Below are positions 9,036-15,626 of a DNA stretch of 16,356 bases, piece by piece. A program made the position numbers and the translations under genes. Every line of letters starts with the position of its first letter. Positions within the stretch are counted from its first letter, which is position 1. Source of the DNA: an uncultured Eubacterium sp. (GTDB lineage: Bacteria > Bacillota > Clostridia > Peptostreptococcales > Anaerovoracaceae); the NCBI GenBank assembly GCA_947367725.1, contig CANBFZ010000007.1:1-16356 (forward strand), given 5' to 3'. The notes beneath the pieces were generated by a model. It did no database searches, was not told the DNA's origin, and was given only the letters and a program-made list of their open reading frames with translations.

Positions 9036-9362
9036 TTAGTTGTATGCCTGTTCTTTAATCACCATCGCGAAGTTCTCGGAAGGCTGATCCTCTTCCGTCA
9101 CATAAACGCACTCTCCATCTGTCGGATAAACCATACCCAGTTTGCCCTTGGCCACCTTTTCTATGTGTTCCACATTATTCGCGCTTTTGATCTTAATATT
9201 CAATGTATCAATTTCCCCCTGAATCGCGTCATTTGCAGTCATCAGGTTATTATTCTCCACACGCAGTTCCGCAGCGTATGCGCTAACCACGACCATGACG
9301 ATGCAAATCAGTCCAATGATCAACGCACCTGTCAAGATCCTCTTCTTATCCTGGTTTTTCAT
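9036..9362 (-). CDS. ftsL: FtsL/DivIC-like cell division protein
   Basis: A small bitopic divisome protein, 108 residues, in the position between rsmH and the PBP gene where ftsL sits. It shows a short basic cytoplasmic tail (MKNQDKKR), one hydrophobic helix at about 9-30, a predicted coiled coil around 31-65 with polar heptads, and a C-terminal GMVYPTDGECVYV segment of the type seen in FtsL/DivIC proteins. FtsL family proteins link the FtsQ/DivIB complex with the FtsW-PBP synthase. Sequence conservation is low in this family, so the name rests on size, topology and position. The ATG at 9362 has a GAGGT ribosome site and lies 8 bp after the rsmH stop. No ftsQ/divIB gene is in the window. Confidence 0.85.
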   Translation of the reverse strand: MKNQDKKRILTGALIIGLICIVMVVVSAYAAELRVENNNLMTANDAIQGEIDTLNIKIKSANNVEHIEKVAKGKLGMVYPTDGECVYVTEEDQPSENFAMVIKEQAYN

Positions 9363-9370
9363 TCAATACC

Positions 9371-10309
9371 TCATCCGATTTTTTCACAAACCCGAAGTTT
9401 TGCACTTCTGGATCTGGGATTATGTTCTAGTTCTTCCGCACTGGGAAGAATCGGTTTCTTTGTAATTTTGGCGATATCGGCTTTTTTTCCGCATACACAT
9501 ACCGGAAATTCCGGCGGACAGGTACACGGGTTCGCCCGCTTTGCAATGATTTCCTTGACGATGCGATCCTCCAACGAATGGAAAGAAATCACGCACAGTC
9601 TGCCCGATGGCGCCAGCACATCGCAAAATGCCTCTATGGCGTGTTCCAGTTGACCCAGTTCGTCATTGACCTCGATACGAATCGCCTGAAACGTTCGTTT
9701 CGCCGGGTGCGGTCCCTCTCTTCTTGCTTTAGCGGGAATCGCGCTTTTAATCAATTCTACTAGCTGTCCAGTCGTTTCAATCGAACCGTTTTTTCTGCCA
9801 TTTACGATGAAAGATGCAATACGTGCCGCCCATTTTTCTTCTCCATACGTCGAGATGATGCGGGTCAGCTCTTTCTGCTCGTAACGGTTTACAACATCCC
9901 AAGCAGAAAAGCCGTCTTCCTGACTCATTCGCATGTCCAGGGGTGCGTCATGCATGTAGGAAAAGCCTCTTTGGGAATTGTCCAGTTGGAAGGATGATAC
10001 CCCTAAATCTAATAAAGCCCCGTCGATGTATCTAATCCCATATTCTTGCAATACCTGCCTAATATCAGCGTAGTTGGTTTGCACAAAGAGTTTCTGACAT
10101 GGATGATCTGCTAATCGCTTTTTCGCAGCCGCCAGTGCGTCCCGGTCTCTATCGATACCGATCAGTGTGCCGGCAGCAGACAATTTTCTGCAAATCTGAG
10201 AAGCATGTCCACCACCGCCCAGCGTTCCATCCACATAGATGCCGTCAGGCTTGATATGCAAGTTTTCAATACATTCTTCCAACAGAACTGAAGTGTGTTT
10301 AAACTCCAT
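9371..10309 (-). CDS. rsmH: RsmH (MraW), 16S rRNA m4C1402 N4-methyltransferase
   Basis: A SAM-dependent methyltransferase that modifies the N4 of C1402 in the decoding site of 16S rRNA, in the cytoplasm. It has 312 residues, the usual size. Signatures are HTSVLLEE at the N terminus, the SAM-binding [12 protein letters not shown] (25-36), GIDRDRDAL (51-59), [31 protein letters not shown] and the [13 protein letters not shown] motif. The ATG at 10309 has an AGGGGA ribosome site that overlaps the end of mraZ 8 bp upstream. Second gene of the operon, as in most bacteria. Confidence 0.97.
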   Translation of the reverse strand: MEFKHTSVLLEECIENLHIKPDGIYVDGTLGGGGHASQICRKLSAAGTLIGIDRDRDALAAAKKRLADHPCQKLFVQTNYADIRQVLQEYGIRYIDGALLDLGVSSFQLDNSQRGFSYMHDAPLDMRMSQEDGFSAWDVVNRYEQKELTRIISTYGEEKWAARIASFIVNGRKNGSIETTGQLVELIKSAIPAKARREGPHPAKRTFQAIRIEVNDELGQLEHAIEAFCDVLAPSGRLCVISFHSLEDRIVKEIIAKRANPCTCPPEFPVCVCGKKADIAKITKKPILPSAEELEHNPRSRSAKLRVCEKIG

Positions 10310-10317
10310 GATATCCC

Positions 10318-10749
10318 CTAAAATTTATATTGCGCCAGGGATTCTGCAAATTCTTCAGAATCCATCTTATTTTCGTTATCCGGTGCGTCCCAGATTTCCT
10401 TACTCCAGACTTCGATTTTTCTCATGGCACCCATGGTGACCAAATCTTTATCAATGCCTGCGTACTCTTTGAGCTCCGCCGGAATCACAATTCTCCCCTG
10501 TTTATCGAATTCACAGTCCACCGCATTGGCGCAAAAGTGCCGGATAAATGCTCTGACTTTCGGGTCCGATTCAGGCAATGCTTCAATCTTATCCATCTGC
10601 TTGTCCCATTCACTCATGGAGTAGATGTAAAGACATTTGTCCATGCCTTTCGTCAGGACACATCTGCCGCCCAGCTGATCTCTGTGCTTAGAAGGAACGA
10701 TCATTCTGTTCTTGGTGTCTATTGAATTGTTAAAAGTCCCCATGAACAT
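10318..10749 (-). CDS. mraZ: MraZ, transcriptional regulator of the dcw operon
   Basis: A cytoplasmic DNA-binding protein with two tandem SpoVT/AbrB-like domains that forms rings and controls its own operon. The 143-residue product has the two repeats: [16 protein letters not shown] (11-26) and [16 protein letters not shown] (81-96). The frame is open up to 10827, but the ATG at 10749 gives the canonical MFMGTF N terminus and has a strong GGAGG site 7 nt upstream; the longer form would cross the promoter. Repeated GTGGGG boxes upstream are its likely binding sites, indicating autoregulation. First gene of the dcw operon. Confidence 0.97.
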   Translation of the reverse strand: MFMGTFNNSIDTKNRMIVPSKHRDQLGGRCVLTKGMDKCLYIYSMSEWDKQMDKIEALPESDPKVRAFIRHFCANAVDCEFDKQGRIVIPAELKEYAGIDKDLVTMGAMRKIEVWSKEIWDAPDNENKMDSEEFAESLAQYKF

Positions 10750-10805
10750 GGATGTGCCTCCATCTTTTACCCATACGGTACACTGCTGCGATTTTATTCT
10801 TCTCC

Positions 10806-10834
10806 ATTCTACACCACTTCCCCCCACTTTTCAA
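10806..10834 (-). promoter_or_regulatory. Predicted sigma-A promoter of the dcw operon
   Basis: On the minus strand, TTGAAA (10829-10834) and TAGAAT (10806-10811) are separated by exactly 17 bp, one mismatch from the -35 consensus and one from the -10 consensus. Transcription would begin near 10799, giving a leader of about 50 nt before mraZ. Two GTGG boxes lie inside the spacer, so binding there should block RNA polymerase. Confidence 0.8.
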
Positions 10835-10871
10835 GACAACTTCCCCACTTTTTTGAAAAAACTCCCCATTT
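10814..10871 (-). promoter_or_regulatory. Predicted MraZ operator boxes
   Basis: On the minus strand AAAGTGGGG occurs at 10822-10830 and 10843-10851, and a variant AAATGGGG at 10864-10871; the cytosine blocks start at 10822, 10843 and 10864, an exact 21-bp period, about two helical turns. A half-box AAGTGG at 10814-10819 lies 10 bp from the first. A further GTGGGG at 10893-10898 is off phase. MraZ is known to bind tandem GTGGG/TGGG-type repeats upstream of its own gene, so these are its likely operators; assignment is by inference. Confidence 0.75.
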
Positions 10872-10902
10872 TTTTGATTTTTAATGGCATGTCCCCACGA
10901 AA

Positions 10903-10938
10903 AAAAACAGCATTACTATATCTTGTACTACTGTTTTT
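10903..10938. other. Imperfect inverted repeat between divergent promoters
   Basis: Arms 10903-10916 and 10925-10938 match at 12 of 14 positions around an 8-bp loop; the outer part is AAAAACAG/CTGTTTTT. On the minus strand the stem runs into eight T residues, so it could be a weak terminator for antisense transcription, or an operator for the flanking divergent genes. The rest of 10872-10943 is A/T-rich with no recognised element. Confidence 0.4.
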
Positions 10939-10943
10939 CTTTG

Positions 10944-10972
10944 CACCTAAATATTGCCGCCTGCATAAGATA
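10944..10972 (+). promoter_or_regulatory. Candidate sigma-K-like promoter of the cysteine-rich gene
   Basis: CACC (10944-10947), 16 bp, then CATAAGATA (10964-10972) fits the Bacillus sigma-K pattern mACm-N16-CATAnnnTA. The pattern is short and can occur by chance in A/T-rich DNA. A vegetative alternative (TTGCAC 10942-10947 with TAAGAT 10966-10971) has a poor spacer of about 18 bp. The small palindrome GATATGATATC (10969-10979) overlaps the -10 region. Confidence 0.35.
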
Positions 10973-10990
10973 TGATATCTCTACATAGCG

Positions 10991-11025
10991 ACAGCTATGC
11001 CTTCGGGCATTTTCCCCGAAGCTGT
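10991..11025 (+). promoter_or_regulatory. Structured 5' leader with two alternative hairpins
   Basis: Two stems compete for the same bases. One is ATGCC-TTCG-GGCAT (10997-11010), a UUCG tetraloop. The other pairs CTTCGGG (11001-11007) with CCCGAAG (11015-11021), extended by ACAG/CTGT (10991-10994 with 11022-11025) around a bulge. It ends 15 nt before the GAGG ribosome site (11041-11044) of the cysteine-rich gene. No T-run follows, so it is a leader structure rather than a terminator. Confidence 0.55.
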
Positions 11026-11053
11026 TTAATAATAAAAAGTGAGGTAATTGAAT

Positions 11054-12154
11054 ATGAACAACGAATCCCTGGTTTACCTGAATAAGGTATTTTCAGATCT
11101 GAAGATAAAATCCTGTCCGCTGATGTCATCGCTTTCCGCAACTTCGGAAAACTTTGATCAGCAGCTGACTTTCACCGATCCGCAGACAGCGGACTGCGAC
11201 TGCGGTTGCGAATGTGACTGCTGCAGAAACAGCTGTAATTGCGGTTGTGGCTGCACAGAACTTGACTGCAATGACCTGAATTTCGTCATCGACAGCACGG
11301 AAGTCATCGTCAGCGATTTCGACCTGACATGCCCTGGACAAATTGACCCATGCAACGTAACAGTAGACGGTATTCCGGTTGACGGACTGGAGTTCTTTAA
11401 CGAAAGATACATGGCAGCTACCAATGAACTGATGACAAAAATCGGCGACTGTGCCTGCATGGAACGCGGTCTTTCCACAAAAGCTTATTTGCTGATTTCC
11501 GGCATTGGCGGTTTCAATGCAAAGCTGACCATCATTCTGCGCGGCAGCGCCTTTGGCGGCGGCACCTGCAAGAAGTTTAAACTGGTTCTGACCACGAAGA
11601 AAAATGTTTTCGTCAACATTCCTGGTCAGGCAACTTTCGCTACTTCTGAATTATGTCTGCCTTGCACTACAGGCGGCATTGCACCGATCATTAATTTCTC
11701 CTTCAATGCAGATGCAACACTTTTAAACCCTGTCATTCACGCTGCACAGATCGGCGGTACCTGCTGCCTGACTGTTACCGGCTGTCTGGTCGCAGAACCA
11801 ATTGCTGATGTACAGGTTACCAGACAGACTTTATTCAGAACCAATGCACAGAGTGTCAACGTACCTTGCGATGACATCGAAAAATGCAGACAGAATATCG
11901 GCGAATGCGGCATGGCAGATGACGATAGCAACGCATTTCAGCTCCGAAACAGATGCTGTGATGACGGCCGCAGAGACGACAACGAAGAAAATGGTTGCAG
12001 CTGTGGCTGCGGCTGCAACACTTGCGACGCCGCACCTTCCGAACCTGCATCCTGCGGATGCAACAATACCTGCAGCTATACCAATCAGGGCAGATCATCC
12101 CGCACCACCTCTATCTCCTGCCAGTTTAACGGCCGCAACGGCTGCAGCTTCTAA
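11054..12154 (+). CDS. Unrecognised cysteine-rich protein (possible spore coat or metal-binding protein)
   Basis: I do not recognise this 366-residue protein. It has 37 cysteines (about 10%). An N-terminal cluster at 48-72 has eleven, mostly spaced CxC (CDCGCECDCC, CNCGCGC). A C-terminal cluster at 301-340 has eleven more (CSCGCGCNTC at 315-324). Between them, about 75-265 is a hydrophobic/polar alternating stretch that looks beta-rich, with fewer cysteines (CLPC at 201-204). The C terminus is rich in Ser, Asn and Gly. No signal peptide or membrane helix is visible, so it should be cytoplasmic, as mother-cell spore coat proteins are. Start: ATG 11054 has GAGG 9 nt upstream; TTG 11048 is too close (3 nt). 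The gene stands alone, divergent from mraZ, with its own leader and terminator. A metallothionein-like role is the alternative. Confidence 0.85.
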   Translation: MNNESLVYLNKVFSDLKIKSCPLMSSLSATSENFDQQLTFTDPQTADCDCGCECDCCRNSCNCGCGCTELDCNDLNFVIDSTEVIVSDFDLTCPGQIDPCNVTVDGIPVDGLEFFNERYMAATNELMTKIGDCACMERGLSTKAYLLISGIGGFNAKLTIILRGSAFGGGTCKKFKLVLTTKKNVFVNIPGQATFATSELCLPCTTGGIAPIINFSFNADATLLNPVIHAAQIGGTCCLTVTGCLVAEPIADVQVTRQTLFRTNAQSVNVPCDDIEKCRQNIGECGMADDDSNAFQLRNRCCDDGRRDDNEENGCSCGCGCNTCDAAPSEPASCGCNNTCSYTNQGRSSRTTSISCQFNGRNGCSF

Positions 12155-12190
12155 AACCAAAATCACTTCTCCTGCCAAATAATAAAAAAA

Positions 12191-12219
12191 CGGCGGAACT
12201 GCCTATGGCAGTTCCGCCG
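12191..12219. terminator. Bidirectional intrinsic terminator
   Basis: A perfect 13-bp G/C-rich stem, CGGCGGAACTGCC (12191-12203) with GGCAGTTCCGCCG (12207-12219), has a 3-nt loop, with A7 on the left and T6 on the right. It can end transcription of the cysteine-rich gene (+) 36 bp after its stop and of the nucleotidase operon (-) from the other side. Confidence 0.95.
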
Positions 12220-12235
12220 CTTTTTTATTATGTAG

Positions 12236-12258
12236 GAAATATCGATTTTCGATATTTC
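12236..12258. repeat. Perfect 10-bp inverted repeat
   Basis: GAAATATCGA (12236-12245) and TCGATATTTC (12249-12258) form a perfect stem with a TTT loop. The right arm also nearly pairs with GGAATATC (12260-12267), giving a second possible hairpin. It lies just outside the terminator and next to the first direct repeat. Confidence 0.7.
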
Positions 12259-12266
12259 CGGAATAT

Positions 12267-12316
12267 CAACGTATGCTTCGCATACTCCTCCGCTCATTGC
12301 ATTCGCTTCGCTGTCC
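12267..12316. repeat. 50-bp direct repeat, copy 1
   Basis: Matches 12357-12406 at 48 of 50 positions; differences are at 12299 and 12301. It begins CAACGTATGCTTCGCATAC, which includes the inverted repeat GTATGC-TTC-GCATAC, and ends TTCGCTTCGCTGTCC. On the minus strand it contains GGAGGAG. It lies in a non-coding gap between convergent genes. Confidence 0.9.
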
Positions 12317-12317
12317 G

Positions 12318-12353
12318 TTTTGCCTTGCCGCTCGTTGTACTTGCGGGGCAAAA
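12318..12353. repeat. Inverted repeat between the direct repeats
   Basis: TTTTGCC (12318-12324) pairs with GGCAAAA (12347-12353), and CCGC (12328-12331) with GCGG (12343-12346), leaving a 3-nt bulge and an 11-nt loop. It occupies almost the entire 40-bp spacer between the two 50-bp repeats. Confidence 0.6.
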
Positions 12354-12356
12354 AGG

Positions 12357-12406
12357 CAACGTATGCTTCGCATACTCCTCCGCTCATTCCTTTCGCTTCG
12401 CTGTCC
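12357..12406. repeat. 50-bp direct repeat, copy 2
   Basis: Second copy of the 12267-12316 repeat, offset by exactly 90 bp. It begins 12 bp beyond the stop codon of the nucleotidase gene on the minus strand. See the finding on this patch for its possible nature. Confidence 0.9.
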
Positions 12407-12418
12407 ATTGCCGCTACC

Positions 12419-14371
12419 CTATCGTCTGCTGAACATCATATCTTTTTTCCGCATAGGATGTTTTCCATACCGCAACCGTCTCAAAAGCTTCACCAGTAAG
12501 ACGATCAGTAAAATCACCACCGACAAAACCAGAATCAACGCCGCCGCCATCATGCGAAAAAAACGATTGGGCTTTTTAAAAATATCGGCTAACGCCTTGC
12601 TGTCTTCCAGCACCTTTCTGCCTTGCGGCGCACTGTACTGCTGGGTTAGCTTCTCCGGCGTCATCGACTTCAGATAACCTGCCAGCGCATACCATTCTTT
12701 GAGTTCTCGTCCATTTTGATCGTAAATAATGTAATCTTCAAAATCGGTAATCGGCGCCCCGTCTGCATCTTTCGGTACCACAGAAAGCAGTCCATAAGAC
12801 AGATCGTTGACAGTGCCCAGCATCTGTGCTGAATAAAGGTCTGCGACCACTCGGTAGAGCTTTTCGTCCTCCGGTTCTGCAGATGTTCCGTTTTCGTCTG
12901 TAATCTTGATATCAAATGCACGGTTCAAAATCAGCCGGTTCGGGTTATATGTATAAGAAAGTCCGCTAAAATACAGCCGTGCGGGACTCATAATTTCTGA
13001 AACAGAAATATCGATTTCTGCCGCCAATTTCAGTTCTTTTCCCGTCAGATACACGCTGACCAGAGGATAGCCTGCCACGCCGTCTTTACCGGTTCCAAGG
13101 GACAATGCGTTGAATGCATCCGCCACTGTAATCTTTCCTTTTGAGAAAGAGCCTCGAATCACACCTGCCGGCGCAACCGCCACATCTACAGGCACATACT
13201 GTGTGCCTTCTGCCTGACGCACCCCATCTATATAAGCATCTGCAATCAGACTGCCCAGCGCATCCTCACCCTGCACCAGTCCAAATGTATCAATGCCGGT
13301 AAACGCAACCGGATTGGTCACCAAGGTTTCATCCAAATCGTAACCATAGAGATTAAAATAGTTCCGGTTCGCTAGTTTTTTGAATTTCTGTACCGCCGCT
13401 GCAGTCTTCCGGTCGTCTTTCACTGCACTGGAAAGCGGTTTCAACGCATAGCCGGAAAGCTGATAGGTACCGTCTCGTTTTTCAAAGGTCACTGTACCCA
13501 AATTGTCGTTATACTGTCCCGCTGAAGCGATGACCGTATCACCTACCAGCAGCGGCTCTGCCAGTTCTGTATGGCTGTGTCCGCTGATAATCAGGTCGAT
13601 GCCTTCTACCTCTGCTGCAAGAATTTCATCTTCCGAAGCCGCAGGATCTTTGGCAGTCCCACTGTGAGACAGGCAGACAATCAGGTCTGCATCTTCTGTC
13701 TTCTCAATTTTTTCAACGATGCTGCGCGCCGTTTCTACTGGATCTTTAAAATGAGTACCGCTCTCCGGCGCATAGCTGGCAGATTCTTTCCCAAAGATTC
13801 CGAAAACAGCCACTTTTACCCCATCTTTGATAAAAACCTGGTATGTCTGCACTGCACCATACATTTCCAATGCCGCCTGCAGCTGGGCGCCATCTTTTTG
13901 CAGCGCTTCCTCTGCCAGCGTCTTTTCCCAGTCGATATTGGAGATAATCAGCGCCGGCACTTTATCTTTGGAATTTGCTGCCGTCTTCAGCATTCTGGCA
14001 AGTCCTTTGGAACGATAATCAAATTCATGATTGCCCAACGTCGTCGCGTCATACCCGACTTTCCCCATCATGCGCAGTTCACTGGCTTCACTTTTATAAA
14101 TGGTCTGATACGGCGTGCCCATAGAAAAATCTCCTGCGTCGAAAACAAACGTCCGCGGACAGGCTTTTTTCTCTGCATCAATCACCGTCTTTATCTTTGC
14201 AAACTTTTCAAGATGTGAGTGCATATCATGAGAAAAGACAATAGAAATCGTATCTCGTCCTGCATCTTTCCCCGCAGTCTCGTTTTTTGTATCTGCTGTA
14301 ACTGCTGACGGAACGACCAGCAAAACGAGCAGAACCATACACATCAATCTGTTCCTCAATTTTTTCATCAT
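12419..14371 (-). CDS. Membrane-anchored bifunctional metallophosphatase/5'-nucleotidase (UshA/YfkN-type)
   Basis: A secreted, two-domain nucleotidase that would dephosphorylate nucleotides or related phosphoesters outside the membrane for nucleoside and phosphate salvage. The 650-residue form has a signal peptide (MMKKLRNRLM then a hydrophobic run to about 25), then a calcineurin-like metallophosphatase domain: SHDMHSH (47-53), DAGDFSMG (78-85), LGNHEFD (112-118), CLSHSG (233-238) and SGHSHTE (263-269). All expected metal ligands are present. The 5'-nucleotidase C-terminal domain spans about 345-570. A hydrophobic segment at about 606-630 and a strongly basic tail make a C-terminal membrane anchor, unlike soluble UshA. 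ATG 14371 is preferred (AAGGA 11 nt upstream); ATG 14401 adds ten residues but has no ribosome site. It lies 42 bp after the GIY-YIG gene. Confidence 0.9.
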   Translation of the reverse strand: MMKKLRNRLMCMVLLVLLVVPSAVTADTKNETAGKDAGRDTISIVFSHDMHSHLEKFAKIKTVIDAEKKACPRTFVFDAGDFSMGTPYQTIYKSEASELRMMGKVGYDATTLGNHEFDYRSKGLARMLKTAANSKDKVPALIISNIDWEKTLAEEALQKDGAQLQAALEMYGAVQTYQVFIKDGVKVAVFGIFGKESASYAPESGTHFKDPVETARSIVEKIEKTEDADLIVCLSHSGTAKDPAASEDEILAAEVEGIDLIISGHSHTELAEPLLVGDTVIASAGQYNDNLGTVTFEKRDGTYQLSGYALKPLSSAVKDDRKTAAAVQKFKKLANRNYFNLYGYDLDETLVTNPVAFTGIDTFGLVQGEDALGSLIADAYIDGVRQAEGTQYVPVDVAVAPAGVIRGSFSKGKITVADAFNALSLGTGKDGVAGYPLVSVYLTGKELKLAAEIDISVSEIMSPARLYFSGLSYTYNPNRLILNRAFDIKITDENGTSAEPEDEKLYRVVADLYSAQMLGTVNDLSYGLLSVVPKDADGAPITDFEDYIIYDQNGRELKEWYALAGYLKSMTPEKLTQQYSAPQGRKVLEDSKALADIFKKPNRFFRMMAAALILVLSVVILLIVLLVKLLRRLRYGKHPMRKKDMMFSRR

Positions 14372-14413
14372 AGATTCCACGTTCCTTTTTCTATCTGACA
14401 TCGTTTTATTTTA

Positions 14414-14665
14414 TCATATTTTGTCGAATTGCGCCACCAGCAGTTCTTTTCTCTCCTTGGAAAGTTTTTTAATAGCAGCTTCTCTCTTCATGGCGTCTTC
14501 TTTTTCTGCAAATTCTTCATAATATACAAGCTCCACCGGTCGTCTGGGTCTGGTATATTTGGCACCCTTTCCGCTGTTATGCGCCAAAACCCGCTTTGCA
14601 AGGTCACAGGTCCATCCTGTATATAAACTGCCGTCTGCACATCTCACCATATATGTATAGTTCAT
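14414..14665 (-). CDS. Small GIY-YIG domain protein (YhbQ/UPF0213 family)
   Basis: An 83-residue single-domain protein with the GIY-YIG nuclease fold. The N-terminal signature is [17 protein letters not shown] (3-19), where YMV and YTG stand for GIY and YIG; R25 and E62 occupy the positions of the catalytic arginine and metal-binding glutamate. [11 protein letters not shown] (29-39) and [10 protein letters not shown] are typical of the stand-alone YhbQ-like group, whose cellular role is poorly defined but presumed nucleic acid processing. ATG 14665 has AAGGAG 4 nt upstream. It is probably the first gene of a two-gene unit with the nucleotidase; no functional link is obvious. Confidence 0.92.
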   Translation of the reverse strand: MNYTYMVRCADGSLYTGWTCDLAKRVLAHNSGKGAKYTRPRRPVELVYYEEFAEKEDAMKREAAIKKLSKERKELLVAQFDKI

Positions 14666-14714
14666 CCGTCTCCTTCTGTCCGATGTTTTACCACCACAAG
14701 ATTTTCACGTCACT

Positions 14715-14741
14715 TTGCTGACAAAAAACACCTGGTATATT
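14715..14741 (+). promoter_or_regulatory. Candidate extended -10 promoter
   Basis: TTGCTG (14715-14720) and TGGTATATT (14733-14741) form an extended -10 promoter (TGn before TATATT) with a short 15-bp spacer, 57 bp upstream of the membrane protein start. The rest of 14666-14798 has no clear promoter for the GIY-YIG gene on the other strand. Confidence 0.4.
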
Positions 14742-14798
14742 TTTTCCCTCTGTCCCGAACAATAGTACCATCTATCAAATCATTGCAGGGAGGATTTT

Positions 14799-15626
14799 AT
14801 GTTCGATTTTTTACAGCTTCTGGCGCTGCTTGCCGTTCCTATGCTGCTGGAACCACTTCACAGTCCGAGGAAAGGTCTGGTCATCGGTCTCTTTATTCTG
14901 CTGCTGTTTCTTACACAGCAAAATATCCTCCTGCTGGCAGTTCCCGTCGCAGTTTCTGTCTATCTCTTTTTTCTGCAGAAGAAAAAATTCGGCATGCCTG
15001 ACGAAAATCCTGCCTATATCAAAAATCCAGCCTTTACAATGATGCTGATTTTTCTTCTTTCCATGTCTATTTTCTGCGCTTTTGCAGATGCATTTTATCA
15101 TTACGGCCGGTTTCTTGCGCTGGATGACAAGTTCCTGGTGCTGAGCCGCCAACTTTCAGGACTTGGCTGCATCATCGGCCCAATGATAACAGGCAGCCGC
15201 TGCGACCGAAAAGGTCCCTTCAGCAGCGCCATTTTTCTTTCTCTGGTTGCAGAGTTGTCTATTCTCTTCGCAGGCAGCAGCTATGAAAGTCCTCTGTTAT
15301 TCCTGGTGGGCAGCTTTTTGCTGGCATGTACTGTCTCTGGCTTCTTTGTTCTCATGCCACTGCTAGTTTCTGCCTTCTACGGACGCCGTTTCTTCTTGCA
15401 CATGTACCCGGTCATCGCCGCCTGCGCCGCACTCTGCTGGGGGTTTTTCAGGCATTTTTATCTGTCCGCCTGGTCAAAAACCGTCAATCCTGCAGACTTT
15501 CTATTTAACCTGCTGTTTTTAGTCATTGTTTCTTCTTTCAGCGTTTACATGGCTTGGAAAAGGCGACTCATTCTCATCCGACCTGCCTGGTCTTCTTCCT
15601 CTGCAAGGATTGCAGACAAGCGCTAA
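14799..15626 (+). CDS. Polytopic membrane protein, partial MFS-like
   Basis: A 275-residue integral membrane protein with about eight or nine hydrophobic helices: roughly 4-18, 26-40, 42-60, 79-97, 113-130, 141-158, 165-192, 202-218 and 233-252. Between the fifth and sixth is GSRCDRKG (132-139), which resembles MFS motif A (GxxxDRxGR), so residues 79-255 look like one six-helix half of a major facilitator while the N terminus holds only about three helices. A full MFS carrier has 12 helices and about 400 residues. It could be a degenerate or specialised MFS protein, or an unrelated family. The tail is Ser/Arg-rich. ATG 14799 follows a strong GGGAGG site. Substrate unknown. Single gene, convergent with the transporter gene to its right. 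Confidence 0.8.
   Translation: MFDFLQLLALLAVPMLLEPLHSPRKGLVIGLFILLLFLTQQNILLLAVPVAVSVYLFFLQKKKFGMPDENPAYIKNPAFTMMLIFLLSMSIFCAFADAFYHYGRFLALDDKFLVLSRQLSGLGCIIGPMITGSRCDRKGPFSSAIFLSLVAELSILFAGSSYESPLLFLVGSFLLACTVSGFFVLMPLLVSAFYGRRFFLHMYPVIAACAALCWGFFRHFYLSAWSKTVNPADFLFNLLFLVIVSSFSVYMAWKRRLILIRPAWSSSSARIADKR

Noticed and set aside
11048..11053. TTG start two codons upstream for the cysteine-rich gene
   Set aside because: The GAGG site is only 3 nt from the TTG, too close; the ATG at 11054 is 9 nt away.
11158..11478. Open frames antisense to the cysteine-rich gene
   Set aside because: They mirror the repetitive TGC/TGT codon use of the plus-strand gene, have no ribosome sites and show no domain features.
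12163..12408. An 81-codon minus-strand frame just after the nucleotidase gene containing the repeated MSGGVCEAYV peptide
   Set aside because: It reads straight through the strong terminator hairpin at 12191-12219 and has no good ribosome site, so most of the frame is unlikely to be a real gene. The repeat itself is kept as a finding.
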